The position numbers and the translations under genes were made by a program. DNA of 64,000 nt from Gemmatimonadota bacterium (GTDB lineage Bacteria > Gemmatimonadota > Gemmatimonadetes > Longimicrobiales > Gaopeijiaceae), in contig JAJDXM010000009.1 in NCBI GenBank assembly GCA_022823225.1, positions 106,826 to 170,825 on the forward strand, given 5' to 3'. Within the stretch, counting starts at the first letter, position 1; each line of letters begins with the position of its first letter. Positions 34,809 to 42,932 of the stretch are shown in pieces. The notes beneath the pieces are model-generated. The model saw nothing but the letters and a program-made list of their open reading frames with translations. It did no database searches and was not told where the DNA came from.

Positions 34809-37075
34809 TTGACCGTGAAGAGCATGCGCATGCCCGCCTCGAGATGCTCCGAGATGTGGCAATGCGCCATCCAGCTGCCCGGATTCGTGATTTCGAGCAG
34901 GATGTCCGTGGTGGTGCCGGTGGGGAGCAGCACCGTGTCCTTCCAGGCCAGGTTCTCGTTTGGAACGCCGTTGCGCGCCAGCACCAGGAATCGCTGCCCG
35001 TGGATATGGAAGGGGTGCTGCATGGCGTGGAACGACCGCCGCTCGTTGTGCAGCCGGATCTTCACCACGGCGCCGACCTCGAACTCCCAGCCGATGTCCA
35101 TGTTCTCGGCCCCTGTCGCCGGGTCGCGTACAATCCACCGCACCTCCTCCGATGTCGAGTTCCAGTTCATCATCGGCATCGTACCGCTCCACTCGACGGG
35201 GTGGAAGTACGCCGAGTCGAAGCGCATCAGCCGCTCCACGATGTAGGGGATGCCGGAAGTCTCCAGGGTGAAGGTGAGCTCGCGGTCGATCGGGTCGTCG
35301 AAATACTCGCGGTAGAGCGCGATCTCGCGCGCGGCTGCGAGGTTGGTGCGAAGGGTGTCGAAGGCGGTGTGTGCGCCAGATGTTTCCGCGCCCGCGGCCG
35401 GTGGCCCTCCGCCCGCCGCCACCCTCACGGTCCCCAGCCTGTCGGTCTCGGGAATGAACACGCCGCCGAGGTGATCGATTCCCTGGACGCGGTTCACCAG
35501 GGCGTAGTCGCCCGGCTCGTCGAAGCGCACATGTACGATGTAGCGCTCCGCGGGACTCAGCACGATGCTCTCGACCCACTCCTCGCGCTCGAAGGCGCCG
35601 ATGTCGGTGCCGATCACCTTGACGCGGGGGCGGCCCATCGGCGGCGCGGCGCCCATCGGAGCATCCGGCTGTCCGGCGTTTTGCCGCGGAACGGCCGCGA
35701 ACGACAGGTTGAAGGTGCGCGTGTTCGACACATTCGTCAGATACAGCCGCACGACCTCGCCGGCGGTCACCTCCAGCTCGTAGTCGGGCTCGCCGTTGAC
35801 GAGGAAGAGGTTCCCGAAGCGTCCCATGAACGCATGCGTCGTGCGCTCCTCTCCGAAGGGCATCGGCTCGTCGCCCGCCAGGAGGAAGTCGTCCAGCATG
35901 AGGAACTCCTCGCGGTCGGCGGGGGCGTAGTAGTCGGGCTCACGCGGCTCGACCAGCATGTTCCCGTAGAGGCCGAGGTCCTTCAGGATGTCCTCGCGGT
36001 GGTGCGGATGGTACCAGTAGACGCCGGGGTCCTTGAAATGCACGGTGTACCGGAAGGTCTCGCCGGGCTCGACCGGGTCCTGGGTGACGCCCGGCACGCC
36101 GTCCGACGCGTTGTCGAGGCGGAGGCCGTGCCAGTGGATGGTGGTCGGCCACGGGATCGAGTTGGTGAAGTTCACGGTGATCGTCGCCGCCTCCGGAACG
36201 TGGAGCAGCGGTCCCGGATACTGGCCGTTGAAGCCGTACATGACGTAGTCGCGGGACCGTATGCGGCGCCGGACCAGGCCGGCCTCGAGGTCGACGACAT
36301 CGCCGTCGGCGAGTTCGAGGACGTCGCGGGGGCGGGCGACAGGGAGGGCGGATGGGTCCGGTGCGGCACCGGCGGCGGGCAGGAAGGGCGTCGCCGCGGG
36401 CGGATTCAGTGCCATCAGGGCGGGGAACATGGTGAGCCCGGGCAACATCGGGGGGTGGGGCCAGGTGTGAGCCGGGGCATGGGTGCCGGCATGCTCCGTT
36501 GGGCCGGTCCGCAGTCCCCCCAGCATGAACTCCTGCATGTCGGGCGGGGACATCCTCGCCGACGGCGACGACGCGCGCAGCAGCAGCCGGCCCTCCCACT
36601 CCGGGGCGTCGGGGCGCGCCTCGGCCGTGACCAGAATCATGAACTTGTTGATCCCGATCTCGCCGATGCTGCGCGTCCCGTTTGCCACCGGGCCCAGGCT
36701 CGCGACCGTGTCGAAGTGGGGCGACGCGATCCACGCGACAAAGTGCTCGAAGTCCCCAAGAGCCCCGGGATCCGGCAGTCCGCTCAGCGTGAGTACGCCC
36801 TCGTAGAGGTGGTTGCCCGCGGCGTTGACGGCGATCCCGAAGGGCGTGTGGGGGGTCCGCAGCTCGAGGTGGCCCGACATGTGCTCCAGACCGTGCCGCG
36901 GCGTGAGGTAGAGGCAGTACAGGTCGCGGGATGGCTGCAGCGTGGCGCCGGGGGGCGGCGTGAGGTCGTCGCAGTGCGAGGGCGGCTGGCCCGCGGCAGC
37001 GCAGGCGGCGACGGTCGCGACCAGGATCGCGTGGGCCGCTGCGGCCAGTCCGCCGCCGGTCGATCGTGCCTTCAT
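34805..37075 (-). CDS. Multicopper oxidase with N-terminal extension, lipoprotein
   Basis: 756-residue laccase-like oxidase. All four copper-binding motifs are present: IHWHG, WYHPHH, HPFHIHG and HCHISEHLEAGM, the last giving type 1 and type 3 copper ligands with an axial Met. The cupredoxin domains start at about residue 255. The preceding region (about 45-240; HLYEGVLTLSGLPDPGALGD, IGEIGINKFMILVTAEA) is an extra domain that looks like an anti-sigma-factor-type periplasmic fold. Signal peptide with possible lipobox VAACA. ATG 37075 is preceded by GGAGCGGAA. Likely roles are metal or phenolic oxidation. A dispersed repeat lies inside the gene. Confidence 0.88.
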   Translation of the reverse strand: MKARSTGGGLAAAAHAILVATVAACAAAGQPPSHCDDLTPPPGATLQPSRDLYCLYLTPRHGLEHMSGHLELRTPHTPFGIAVNAAGNHLYEGVLTLSGLPDPGALGDFEHFVAWIASPHFDTVASLGPVANGTRSIGEIGINKFMILVTAEARPDAPEWEGRLLLRASSPSARMSPPDMQEFMLGGLRTGPTEHAGTHAPAHTWPHPPMLPGLTMFPALMALNPPAATPFLPAAGAAPDPSALPVARPRDVLELADGDVVDLEAGLVRRRIRSRDYVMYGFNGQYPGPLLHVPEAATITVNFTNSIPWPTTIHWHGLRLDNASDGVPGVTQDPVEPGETFRYTVHFKDPGVYWYHPHHREDILKDLGLYGNMLVEPREPDYYAPADREEFLMLDDFLLAGDEPMPFGEERTTHAFMGRFGNLFLVNGEPDYELEVTAGEVVRLYLTNVSNTRTFNLSFAAVPRQNAGQPDAPMGAAPPMGRPRVKVIGTDIGAFEREEWVESIVLSPAERYIVHVRFDEPGDYALVNRVQGIDHLGGVFIPETDRLGTVRVAAGGGPPAAGAETSGAHTAFDTLRTNLAAAREIALYREYFDDPIDRELTFTLETSGIPYIVERLMRFDSAYFHPVEWSGTMPMMNWNSTSEEVRWIVRDPATGAENMDIGWEFEVGAVVKIRLHNERRSFHAMQHPFHIHGQRFLVLARNGVPNENLAWKDTVLLPTGTTTDILLEITNPGSWMAHCHISEHLEAGMRMLFTVK
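35651..35692 (-). repeat. Dispersed repeat copy C (inside multicopper oxidase)
   Basis: Read on the minus strand this matches the paired repeats at 38724 and 38778: the block TTCCGCGGCAAA is identical, and the end ATGCTC..ATGGGC is nearly so, about 30 of 41 positions overall. It encodes the linker AVPRQNAGQPDAP. Orientation relative to the host gene is opposite to that of the other copies. Confidence 0.5.
36486..36507 (+). repeat. Dispersed repeat partial copy D (inside multicopper oxidase)
   Basis: 22-nt segment in which CCGGCATGCTC, two differing bases and TTGGGCCGG match the distal half of repeat copy A (20 of 22 positions). It encodes a His/Thr/Pro-rich loop before the cupredoxin domains. 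Confidence 0.4.
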
Positions 37076-37162
37076 TTCCGCTCCCGATTTGCCCCGATGG
37101 GTCACGTGCGATAGATAGATAGTATTCAACGTTCGAGGCTAGCGGCCAATGGAGCCAGGCCC

Positions 37163-37657
37163 ATGGAGGAAATCGAGGAGGCGACCGGGGGCGAGGGTGC
37201 CGGCGAGGAGGAGGTGACGCCGGATATCCTTCTGGTCGGGTGTGTCAAGGGCAAACTCGAATGGGCCAGCCGCGTGGCCGCCAGGAAACTGTACGCCTCT
37301 CCCCTCTGGCGCAGCCGTCGCGCCTACGCGGAGCAGGCCGGTCGTCCGTGGTTCATTCTGAGCGCGAAGTACGGGCTCCTCCATCCCGAAGAGCGGATCG
37401 CGTGGTACGATCTCGACCTGAGCGGCCTCCCCGCGGCGGAGCGGCGGACCTGGTCGGCGGGGGTGGTCGATGCGCTCGTGGCGCGATTTCCCCTGATCGC
37501 GGGCAAGGTCGTCGAGATCCACGCCGGGAACGACTATCTGGACTTCGGCGTGGTGTCGGGGCTGCAGGAAGCGGGGGCGATCGTGCAGCGCCCGCTCCTC
37601 GGCATCCCGATCGGCCGCCACCTCGGGTGGTATCGCGAGCGGGGGGTGGAGGGTTGA
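37163..37657 (+). CDS. DUF6884-like protein
   Basis: 164-residue protein with acidic N-terminus, then LLVGCVKGKLEWASRVAARK, LYASPLWRSRRAYAEQ, and WFILSAKYGLLHPEERIAWYD. This series (Cys-Val-Lys start, YxSPLFRKxR, LSAKYGLL) is typical of DUF6884, distantly similar to YaaA-type proteins. No biochemical role is established. No signal peptide, so cytoplasmic. It diverges from the multicopper oxidase operon with about 90 bp between starts. Confidence 0.65.
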   Translation: MEEIEEATGGEGAGEEEVTPDILLVGCVKGKLEWASRVAARKLYASPLWRSRRAYAEQAGRPWFILSAKYGLLHPEERIAWYDLDLSGLPAAERRTWSAGVVDALVARFPLIAGKVVEIHAGNDYLDFGVVSGLQEAGAIVQRPLLGIPIGRHLGWYRERGVEG

Positions 37658-37751
37658 CACGGAGGCGCGAGCATTCTTCATCCGGTCCAGACTGTCGGCT
37701 CGCTGCCCGGGCCTCGGCGCGCGCGATCTCGTTCACCTCTCGGCCCGGTAG

Positions 37752-37764
37752 CCCGGCAGCCGGG
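37752..37764. terminator. Small hairpin between convergent genes
   Basis: CCCGG CAG CCGGG stem-loop in the 113-bp gap between the DUF6884-like gene and the convergent deacetylase. Short stem and no T-run; possible terminator only. Confidence 0.25.
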
Positions 37765-37770
37765 AGCCCG

Positions 37771-38838
37771 CTAGAGTCCCGCCTGCTCCTTCACGTACCG
37801 CGCCGCCTCCAGGTGCGTCGCGAACCACACGCCCTCGTGTCCCTTGATGTACCGGATCAGCTCCTCGAGCACGACGATCCGCGACCGGTGCCCGATCACG
37901 TGTGGGTGCATGGTCAGGAGGAACATCGTGCCATCCGCGTAGGCGCCGTCGAACTCGTCCTTCCAGACCTGGAGCACGTCGCGCGGGGGCGAGTACCGGG
38001 TCCCGAGCGGGTTGAAGAGCGGCGCGTCGTCGAGGATCCATTCAACCGGCAGCTCGACCATCCCGGTGGGTTCGCCGTCGGCGTTGATCTCGTACGGGCG
38101 GTCGTCCGCCATCAGCGATGAGTCGTAGAGAAAGCCCATCTCGCGGATGATGTCCAGCGTGTTCGGGCTGAAGTTCCAGGATGGGGCGCGGTAGCCGAGC
38201 GGCCTCGTGCCGGTGGCCTCGGTCATGTAGTCGACGGCGCGCTCCAGGAGTGCGCGCTCGGTGTCGGCGTCGAGGCTGGAGTTGAGCTCGTGGATCCAGC
38301 CGTGAATGGCGAACTCGTGGTGCCCGGCGGCCAGGATGATGTCGATCTGGGACGGATCGAGGACCAGACTGACGGCCGGGATGAAGAACGAGGCAGGGAT
38401 CCCCTCGCGATCGACAAGGTCGACGACGCGGGGAAGCGCGACCCGTGCGCCGAATTGTCCCTGCGAGAGCGACCCGACGGTGGCGTCGCCATAGCGGAGG
38501 CCGAGAACCGTCTCGTTGTCGACGTCGAAGGAGAGAAGCACGGCGACCCGCGCGCCGCCCGGCCAGCTGTCGGGCTGCAGGCTGCGCCCCGCGCGCACGG
38601 CGTTGACGGTTTCCAGGACCTGCTCGTCCGTCCACTGCCAGCCGGGGTCGGAGCCGGAGCCGGGCTGGCAGGCGGATGCGAGGGCGGTGACGGCGGCGAG
38701 GGCGGCGAGCACCCGGGCGGCGCGTTTCCGCGGCAAAGGTCGGGTCGCCGGCATGCTCGATTGGGCCGGCTCCGGCGGTTTCCGCGGCAAAAGGCGGGTC
38801 GGGAGCATGCTCGACTGGGCCTTCGCGGGAGCGGTCAT
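37771..38838 (-). CDS. Polysaccharide deacetylase (NodB homology) lipoprotein
   Basis: 355-residue carbohydrate esterase 4-like deacetylase. NodB motifs are visible: FDVDNE (Asp-Asp metal site), HGWIHELN (HxxxH), RAPSWNFSP and a late TMHPHVIGH. An unusual basic N-terminal region before the signal sequence contains two copies of an 18-residue unit (LPRKPPEPAQSSM-type) created by the DNA repeats at 38724 and 38778. The hydrophobic segment then ends in a lipobox (ALASAC). The ATG at 38838 overlaps the stop of the propeller gene (ATGA). Substrate probably N-acetylated glycans or peptidoglycan. Confidence 0.85.
   Translation of the reverse strand: MTAPAKAQSSMLPTRLLPRKPPEPAQSSMPATRPLPRKRAARVLAALAAVTALASACQPGSGSDPGWQWTDEQVLETVNAVRAGRSLQPDSWPGGARVAVLLSFDVDNETVLGLRYGDATVGSLSQGQFGARVALPRVVDLVDREGIPASFFIPAVSLVLDPSQIDIILAAGHHEFAIHGWIHELNSSLDADTERALLERAVDYMTEATGTRPLGYRAPSWNFSPNTLDIIREMGFLYDSSLMADDRPYEINADGEPTGMVELPVEWILDDAPLFNPLGTRYSPPRDVLQVWKDEFDGAYADGTMFLLTMHPHVIGHRSRIVVLEELIRYIKGHEGVWFATHLEAARYVKEQAGL
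38724..38767 (+). repeat. Dispersed repeat copy A (44 bp)
   Basis: First of two direct copies within the 5' part of the deacetylase gene. It begins GTTTCCGCGGCAAAGG and ends GCATGCTCGATTGGGCC. Its partner starts exactly 54 bp later, a multiple of three, so the reading frame is kept. Confidence 0.7.
38778..38821 (+). repeat. Dispersed repeat copy B (44 bp)
   Basis: Second direct copy, differing from copy A at only a few bases in the centre and ending GCATGCTCGACTGGGCC. Both copies read antisense to the deacetylase gene. Confidence 0.7.
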
Positions 38839-39905
38839 CCTTCCATCTTCCATAGCGCGATTCCTCCTGCCTGTTTGCCGATCTCCGCGGATGCCACGCG
38901 CGTCCCGGACTCGATCTCGATCACCTCCACCGTCCCCGGATCCCCGCCCACCCCCTCGACGGTCACGATGGCGTAGCGGCCGTCGGGCGTGACGATGACG
39001 CCGTGGGTCACGCGCATCAGGGAGTCGATCATGTGCAGCAGATCGCCCGTTTCGACATCCCAGATTCCCAGCCTGGCGCTGCCCTTCAGGGTCGCGAGCA
39101 GTTTGGTGCCATCGGGGGTCAGGTCAAGGTTGTACGGCGCGCCCGGGGCCTCGATGCGGCGCGTGACGCGCCACGCTTCCAGGTCGATCTCGAGGATCAC
39201 ATCGCCCTTGTTGCACGGCACGAAGACCCGGCCGCCGTCCGGGTGGGGGGTCGTCCAGGTCGGGGAGCAGTTCTCGCCGCCGGGCGGCGCCATGTTCGCG
39301 ATCAGGTCAAGGCGCCGGGTGACGTCGAGGGTGGCGCCGTCGATCTCCACGAGCTGGTTGTCCATCATGCACGCCGAATAGTGCTTCGTGCCGTCGGCGT
39401 TGAAGCGTGAGCCGTGCGGCATGGTGCAGGTGACCACGTCGGCGATCGGGAACATGGTCTCGAGGTCGACGATCGTGACCGTCGAGGGAACGTGATCGCC
39501 GTGGAAGTTGGCGTTGACCGCCAGTGCCACCGCGCCGTGCGGCGGAATCGCGATCGTCGCCGGGAAGAGGCCGAGGTCCGCGACGCCGGCCACCGTGTCG
39601 GCGCCCGTCGCGTACTTGACGAGGCGGCCGTTCGGGAAGCCATGGCCCAGCGTCAGGTACCAGTACTCCCCGGCCGGGTCCATGGCGAGGCCGTGCGGGG
39701 CCTCGATCTCGGCCCTCAGCCACCCGGTGGTGATCGTCTTTTCGACGACCAGGTCGCCGCCCGCGTCGTAGCGGAGCAGAGCGACTTCGTCCTCGGATTC
39801 GGCCGCCGCGTAGACCCAGTAGGACTGCGAAGCCGCGCGATCGTGGGGCGCGGCCATGGCGAGGAGGGCCAGGCAGGCCGCCGTGCCCCGTGAGCGCCCA
39901 ATCAA
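38835..39905 (-). CDS. Secreted YVTN-type beta-propeller protein
   Basis: 356-residue periplasmic propeller. Signal peptide IGRSRGTAACLALLAMA to RAASQ is followed by repeats such as APHGLAMDPAGEYWYLTLG, HGSRFNADGTKHYSACM, PYNLDLTPDGTKLLATLKG and THGVIVTPDGRYAIVTVEG, typical of YVTN/40-residue seven-bladed propellers. The start is TTG 39905: it overlaps the upstream stop (TTGA) and is the only start that yields an intact signal peptide. Its own stop overlaps the deacetylase start, placing it in the middle of a coupled three-gene operon. Ligand unknown. Confidence 0.82.
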   Translation of the reverse strand: MIGRSRGTAACLALLAMAAPHDRAASQSYWVYAAAESEDEVALLRYDAGGDLVVEKTITTGWLRAEIEAPHGLAMDPAGEYWYLTLGHGFPNGRLVKYATGADTVAGVADLGLFPATIAIPPHGAVALAVNANFHGDHVPSTVTIVDLETMFPIADVVTCTMPHGSRFNADGTKHYSACMMDNQLVEIDGATLDVTRRLDLIANMAPPGGENCSPTWTTPHPDGGRVFVPCNKGDVILEIDLEAWRVTRRIEAPGAPYNLDLTPDGTKLLATLKGSARLGIWDVETGDLLHMIDSLMRVTHGVIVTPDGRYAIVTVEGVGGDPGTVEVIEIESGTRVASAEIGKQAGGIALWKMEG

Positions 39906-41911
39906 GGAATCAGCACCCTCCGCGGCAGCAGCTTCACCGCCCACATCCCCGAAAAGTACTCCGCGAAAAAGAGGTTCCCCTTGTGCATCTGGGGCCCCCA
40001 CGTGAAGGGCGCGTTCGCGACGACGCCATCCGGGTCGTACGCCTTGTACACGGCGATCTCGCGTCCCTGGTGGTACAGGTTCCCCTTCAATTCGCCGGAG
40101 ATGTCGAGCACCCGCAGCCCGCCCTGGTAGAACGCCGCATAAAGGCGGTCGTCCTCGATCCACATATTGTGCGAACCGGCCTCGGGGATTTCATACCGGG
40201 CCACTTCCTCCGGGTTCTCCGGATCGGTGAAGTCGATCACATGGATGTACCCGTCCATGAACTCCGGGGTGCGGCCGTCCTCCTGGCCGTCGAAGGCGGG
40301 CGCCCCGATCTCGTCGCCCATGAAGATGTAGAACCTGCCGGTGGGGCTCCGGTACGGGAACGCGGCATGGGTGGCGCCGCCGATGTCGCGGAAGCGCGCG
40401 ATCTCGACCGGGTTCTCCGGGCTGCCGCCCCTGTCGCCGCCGCCCACGTCGATGACCGCCACCCCGTCGCCCCAGTTCGACGTGTACGCGATCCCGTCCA
40501 CGATCCAGATGTCGTGGATCGCGTGCCCGGGCGTGTCGAGTTCGAAGCGGCCCACGCGGTGCGGGTTCGCGGGATCCTCGATGTTGATCACGTCGAAGCG
40601 GATGCCGTTGTTCACCGCATACACGTGATCGTCATGGATGAAGAGGTTGTGCACGCCGCCGGTCAGCTCGTCGTCGTACGTGGAGATGACTTCGATGTTG
40701 CGGGGATCGCGGCAGTCCACGATCACGATCCCGTTTCGGCGGCTCGACGCCCCTTCGCGCGAGATTACGCAAATGGTGCCGTCTTCGGAGACCTTCACAT
40801 CGTTGGTCGTCCGGGCATCCACAATGAGCGAATCGGTCAGCACCGGGTTCGCCGGGTCCGTCACATCCCACCAGTAGGTGCTGCCGTACCCGCTGTGGGT
40901 TCCCGTAATCGCATAGTCGCGCCCGTCGACCCCCTCCCACACCCACAGATCCGACGTCGAGACGTTGCGCACCGGGGCGTGCCCCACGAACTGCACCTCC
41001 TCGGCCACGTGCCGCGGCAGAATCTCCACGGTCGCGTGCGCGGTCTGCCCGGGGACGCTCGCCGTCACGGTGTAGACGCCCGGCTTGTAGGCGACGAAGC
41101 GGCCCATCCCGTCGATCTCGGCGGGCGGGATGTCGGCCGTGGCGATCTCGTCGGGGTCGGAGATCAGCGAGAAGGTGATGCGGATGTCGTCGACGGCTGA
41201 GCCGCCGGCGTCGGAGGCCGTTGGCGTGAAGCGGATCAGGTCCCCCGTCCGTCCGCGGGCCTGGCTGGCCTCGATGGCCATCGCGGTGACCGGATTGTCG
41301 GCCACGACGTAGGTAATCCGCCCAACAACGCCCTCAGCGACCGCTTCGAGCATGACTTCGCCCGGCCCGTGGGCGGTGAACACCCCGAATCGGTCGACCG
41401 TCGCCACGGATTCATCGGACGTGGTCCAGGTCACCGGCACATCGCGCTCGTCGTCCGCCTCGTCGAACACCGTCGCCTTGTGGCGCACCGTCACCCCGGT
41501 GTAGTAGCGCCCGCCCGTCTCCGAGATCTCCACCCGGTCGATCGGCGGGAACGCGACCGTCGCGGCCATGGTTCCGCTGACCCTGGTTGGACCCAGCGCG
41601 CGGGCGATCACTTCGAACTCCCCGCCCTTGAACGCCTCGATTTCGCCCGTGAACCGGTCGACCGCAAGCCTGCCGCGCCCATCGCGCGAGAAGTACATGA
41701 AGGGCACCTCGACGACATTGCCGTCGGCGTCGTAGGCGGTGGCCGAGACCGTCGCCTTTTCGCCCACCTGCAGCGTGATCGCGGCGGGGTTGACCACCAC
41801 GCGCGCGACCTCCTGGGCGACGAGTTGCGGGCTTGGGACGGCAGTTGCCGCCAACAGGGCCAGTGTTGCCGCCGACAGCGTGGCGGGACGGATCGTGCTG
41901 CGTGTCTTCAT
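39902..41911 (-). CDS. LVIVD-repeat protein with N-terminal Ig-like (BIG2) domains
   Basis: 669-residue secreted protein. Signal peptide ending SPQLVAQ; two or three Ig-like domains (about 35-300: VVVNPAAITLQVGEKATVSA, PVTWTTSDESVATVDRFGVF, TAHGPGEVMLEAVAEGVVG). An LVIVD propeller follows (about 310-669) with blades such as GIVIVDCRDPRNIEVI, DVINIEDPANPHRVGRF and IHVIDFTDPENPEEVARYEI. First gene of an operon with the YVTN propeller and the polysaccharide deacetylase; stops and starts overlap. Probably a surface protein in glycan or envelope handling (inference from neighbours). Confidence 0.85.
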   Translation of the reverse strand: MKTRSTIRPATLSAATLALLAATAVPSPQLVAQEVARVVVNPAAITLQVGEKATVSATAYDADGNVVEVPFMYFSRDGRGRLAVDRFTGEIEAFKGGEFEVIARALGPTRVSGTMAATVAFPPIDRVEISETGGRYYTGVTVRHKATVFDEADDERDVPVTWTTSDESVATVDRFGVFTAHGPGEVMLEAVAEGVVGRITYVVADNPVTAMAIEASQARGRTGDLIRFTPTASDAGGSAVDDIRITFSLISDPDEIATADIPPAEIDGMGRFVAYKPGVYTVTASVPGQTAHATVEILPRHVAEEVQFVGHAPVRNVSTSDLWVWEGVDGRDYAITGTHSGYGSTYWWDVTDPANPVLTDSLIVDARTTNDVKVSEDGTICVISREGASSRRNGIVIVDCRDPRNIEVISTYDDELTGGVHNLFIHDDHVYAVNNGIRFDVINIEDPANPHRVGRFELDTPGHAIHDIWIVDGIAYTSNWGDGVAVIDVGGGDRGGSPENPVEIARFRDIGGATHAAFPYRSPTGRFYIFMGDEIGAPAFDGQEDGRTPEFMDGYIHVIDFTDPENPEEVARYEIPEAGSHNMWIEDDRLYAAFYQGGLRVLDISGELKGNLYHQGREIAVYKAYDPDGVVANAPFTWGPQMHKGNLFFAEYFSGMWAVKLLPRRVLIP

Positions 41912-41945
41912 TGCGTGGGCTTCCCCTGGAGTCTGTTCGTCGGGC

Positions 41946-42758
41946 CTACAGCGGCCGGTCCGGGAACGCGATGGTGCGCCACATGTGCGCGACCGGGCTG
42001 TTGTCGTAGCCCAGCCCCTCCTTCGGCTGCTTGAAGTTCCGGCCGATGATGTCGGTGAACTCCTCGATGTCGACGTCCATGTCGTCCTGGAACGCGTAGG
42101 TGTCGTTCACCGTGATCAGCCGCGCCTCGGCGTACCAGCGGTGCTGGCGCGCGTACTCGTAGGCTTCCTTGATGTACGGCTCCGGCACGTAGTCGTGTCC
42201 GAAGATCCGGTTGTACATCTCGGGATACTCGTACCCGTACTCCTCGTCCGGGTAGAAGCGGAGCGCCGCGTGGTAGCGGATGCCCCAGGCGATGCGCTCG
42301 TCCACGTAGGGCTCGACGAGCTGGGCGCCCCACCAGCCGTGGTCGACCTTGATCAGGTTGAGGACCACGTCGTGCATCAGGCAGGCCATGATGGTTCGCT
42401 CGGGCTGGCCTGTGTTGAGCGCGTGGGTGGCGCTTTGCAGAACGTGGTTCGCGGGCGCGAAGCGCAGCCGGAAGAAGTCCAGGAGCGTCGGCTTGTCGGG
42501 CAGCGGCGGAAACTCGTCCTCGCGCGGCCGGAAGAGGTTGCCGGTGCCGCGGGGGGAACGCCGCTCCTGCTCCAGTTCGTCAAGGGTGATGATGGAGCCG
42601 GCCTCCCCGTCCGCCCCCGCTCGACGCGCGGCGATCTTCTTGTCCAGCTCCTCTTCCATGTAGTGCTCCAGCTCCTCCGCCTTGTCTTCGTGCGACATGA
42701 CGGCCAGAGCACCGGCGGGAATGGTTGCGAGAAAGGTCTTGCGATCGACTTCCACCAT
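41946..42758 (-). CDS. HD-domain-like protein
   Basis: 270-residue protein with an HD-type metal-binding pattern: NHVLQSATHAL, ACLMHDVVLNLI (HD doublet), IRYHAALRFYPDEEYG and ITVNDTYAF (late Asp). The fold could be a phosphohydrolase or an HD oxygenase of the inositol-oxygenase type; the sequence does not decide. The N-terminal 70 residues are charged and helical. Start ATG 42758 is preceded by GGAGGT. No signal peptide. It lies 34 bp after the LVIVD gene start on the same strand and might belong to the same transcript. Confidence 0.65.
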   Translation of the reverse strand: MVEVDRKTFLATIPAGALAVMSHEDKAEELEHYMEEELDKKIAARRAGADGEAGSIITLDELEQERRSPRGTGNLFRPREDEFPPLPDKPTLLDFFRLRFAPANHVLQSATHALNTGQPERTIMACLMHDVVLNLIKVDHGWWGAQLVEPYVDERIAWGIRYHAALRFYPDEEYGYEYPEMYNRIFGHDYVPEPYIKEAYEYARQHRWYAEARLITVNDTYAFQDDMDVDIEEFTDIIGRNFKQPKEGLGYDNSPVAHMWRTIAFPDRPL

Positions 42759-42932
42759 TTTGACCTCCGGGCAGGGTCGGCGGCCTCGTCCCGCCACCGA
42801 TCCCGGCGGCGCCTGGAGCCGAGGATCCTTGGAGACAGTAGTAGGGTGCGGGGGCGGGTGGGGCAAGTGGCGCGAGCGGGGCGGGCGACGTACGATGCCC
42901 CCCGCGATTCACCAGTTCCAGGAGCGACGACG

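Noticed and set aside
41739..42932. Long N-terminal extension of the epimerase frame
   Set aside because: It runs antisense through the HD-domain gene; the ribosome site and Tat signal place the start at 42933.
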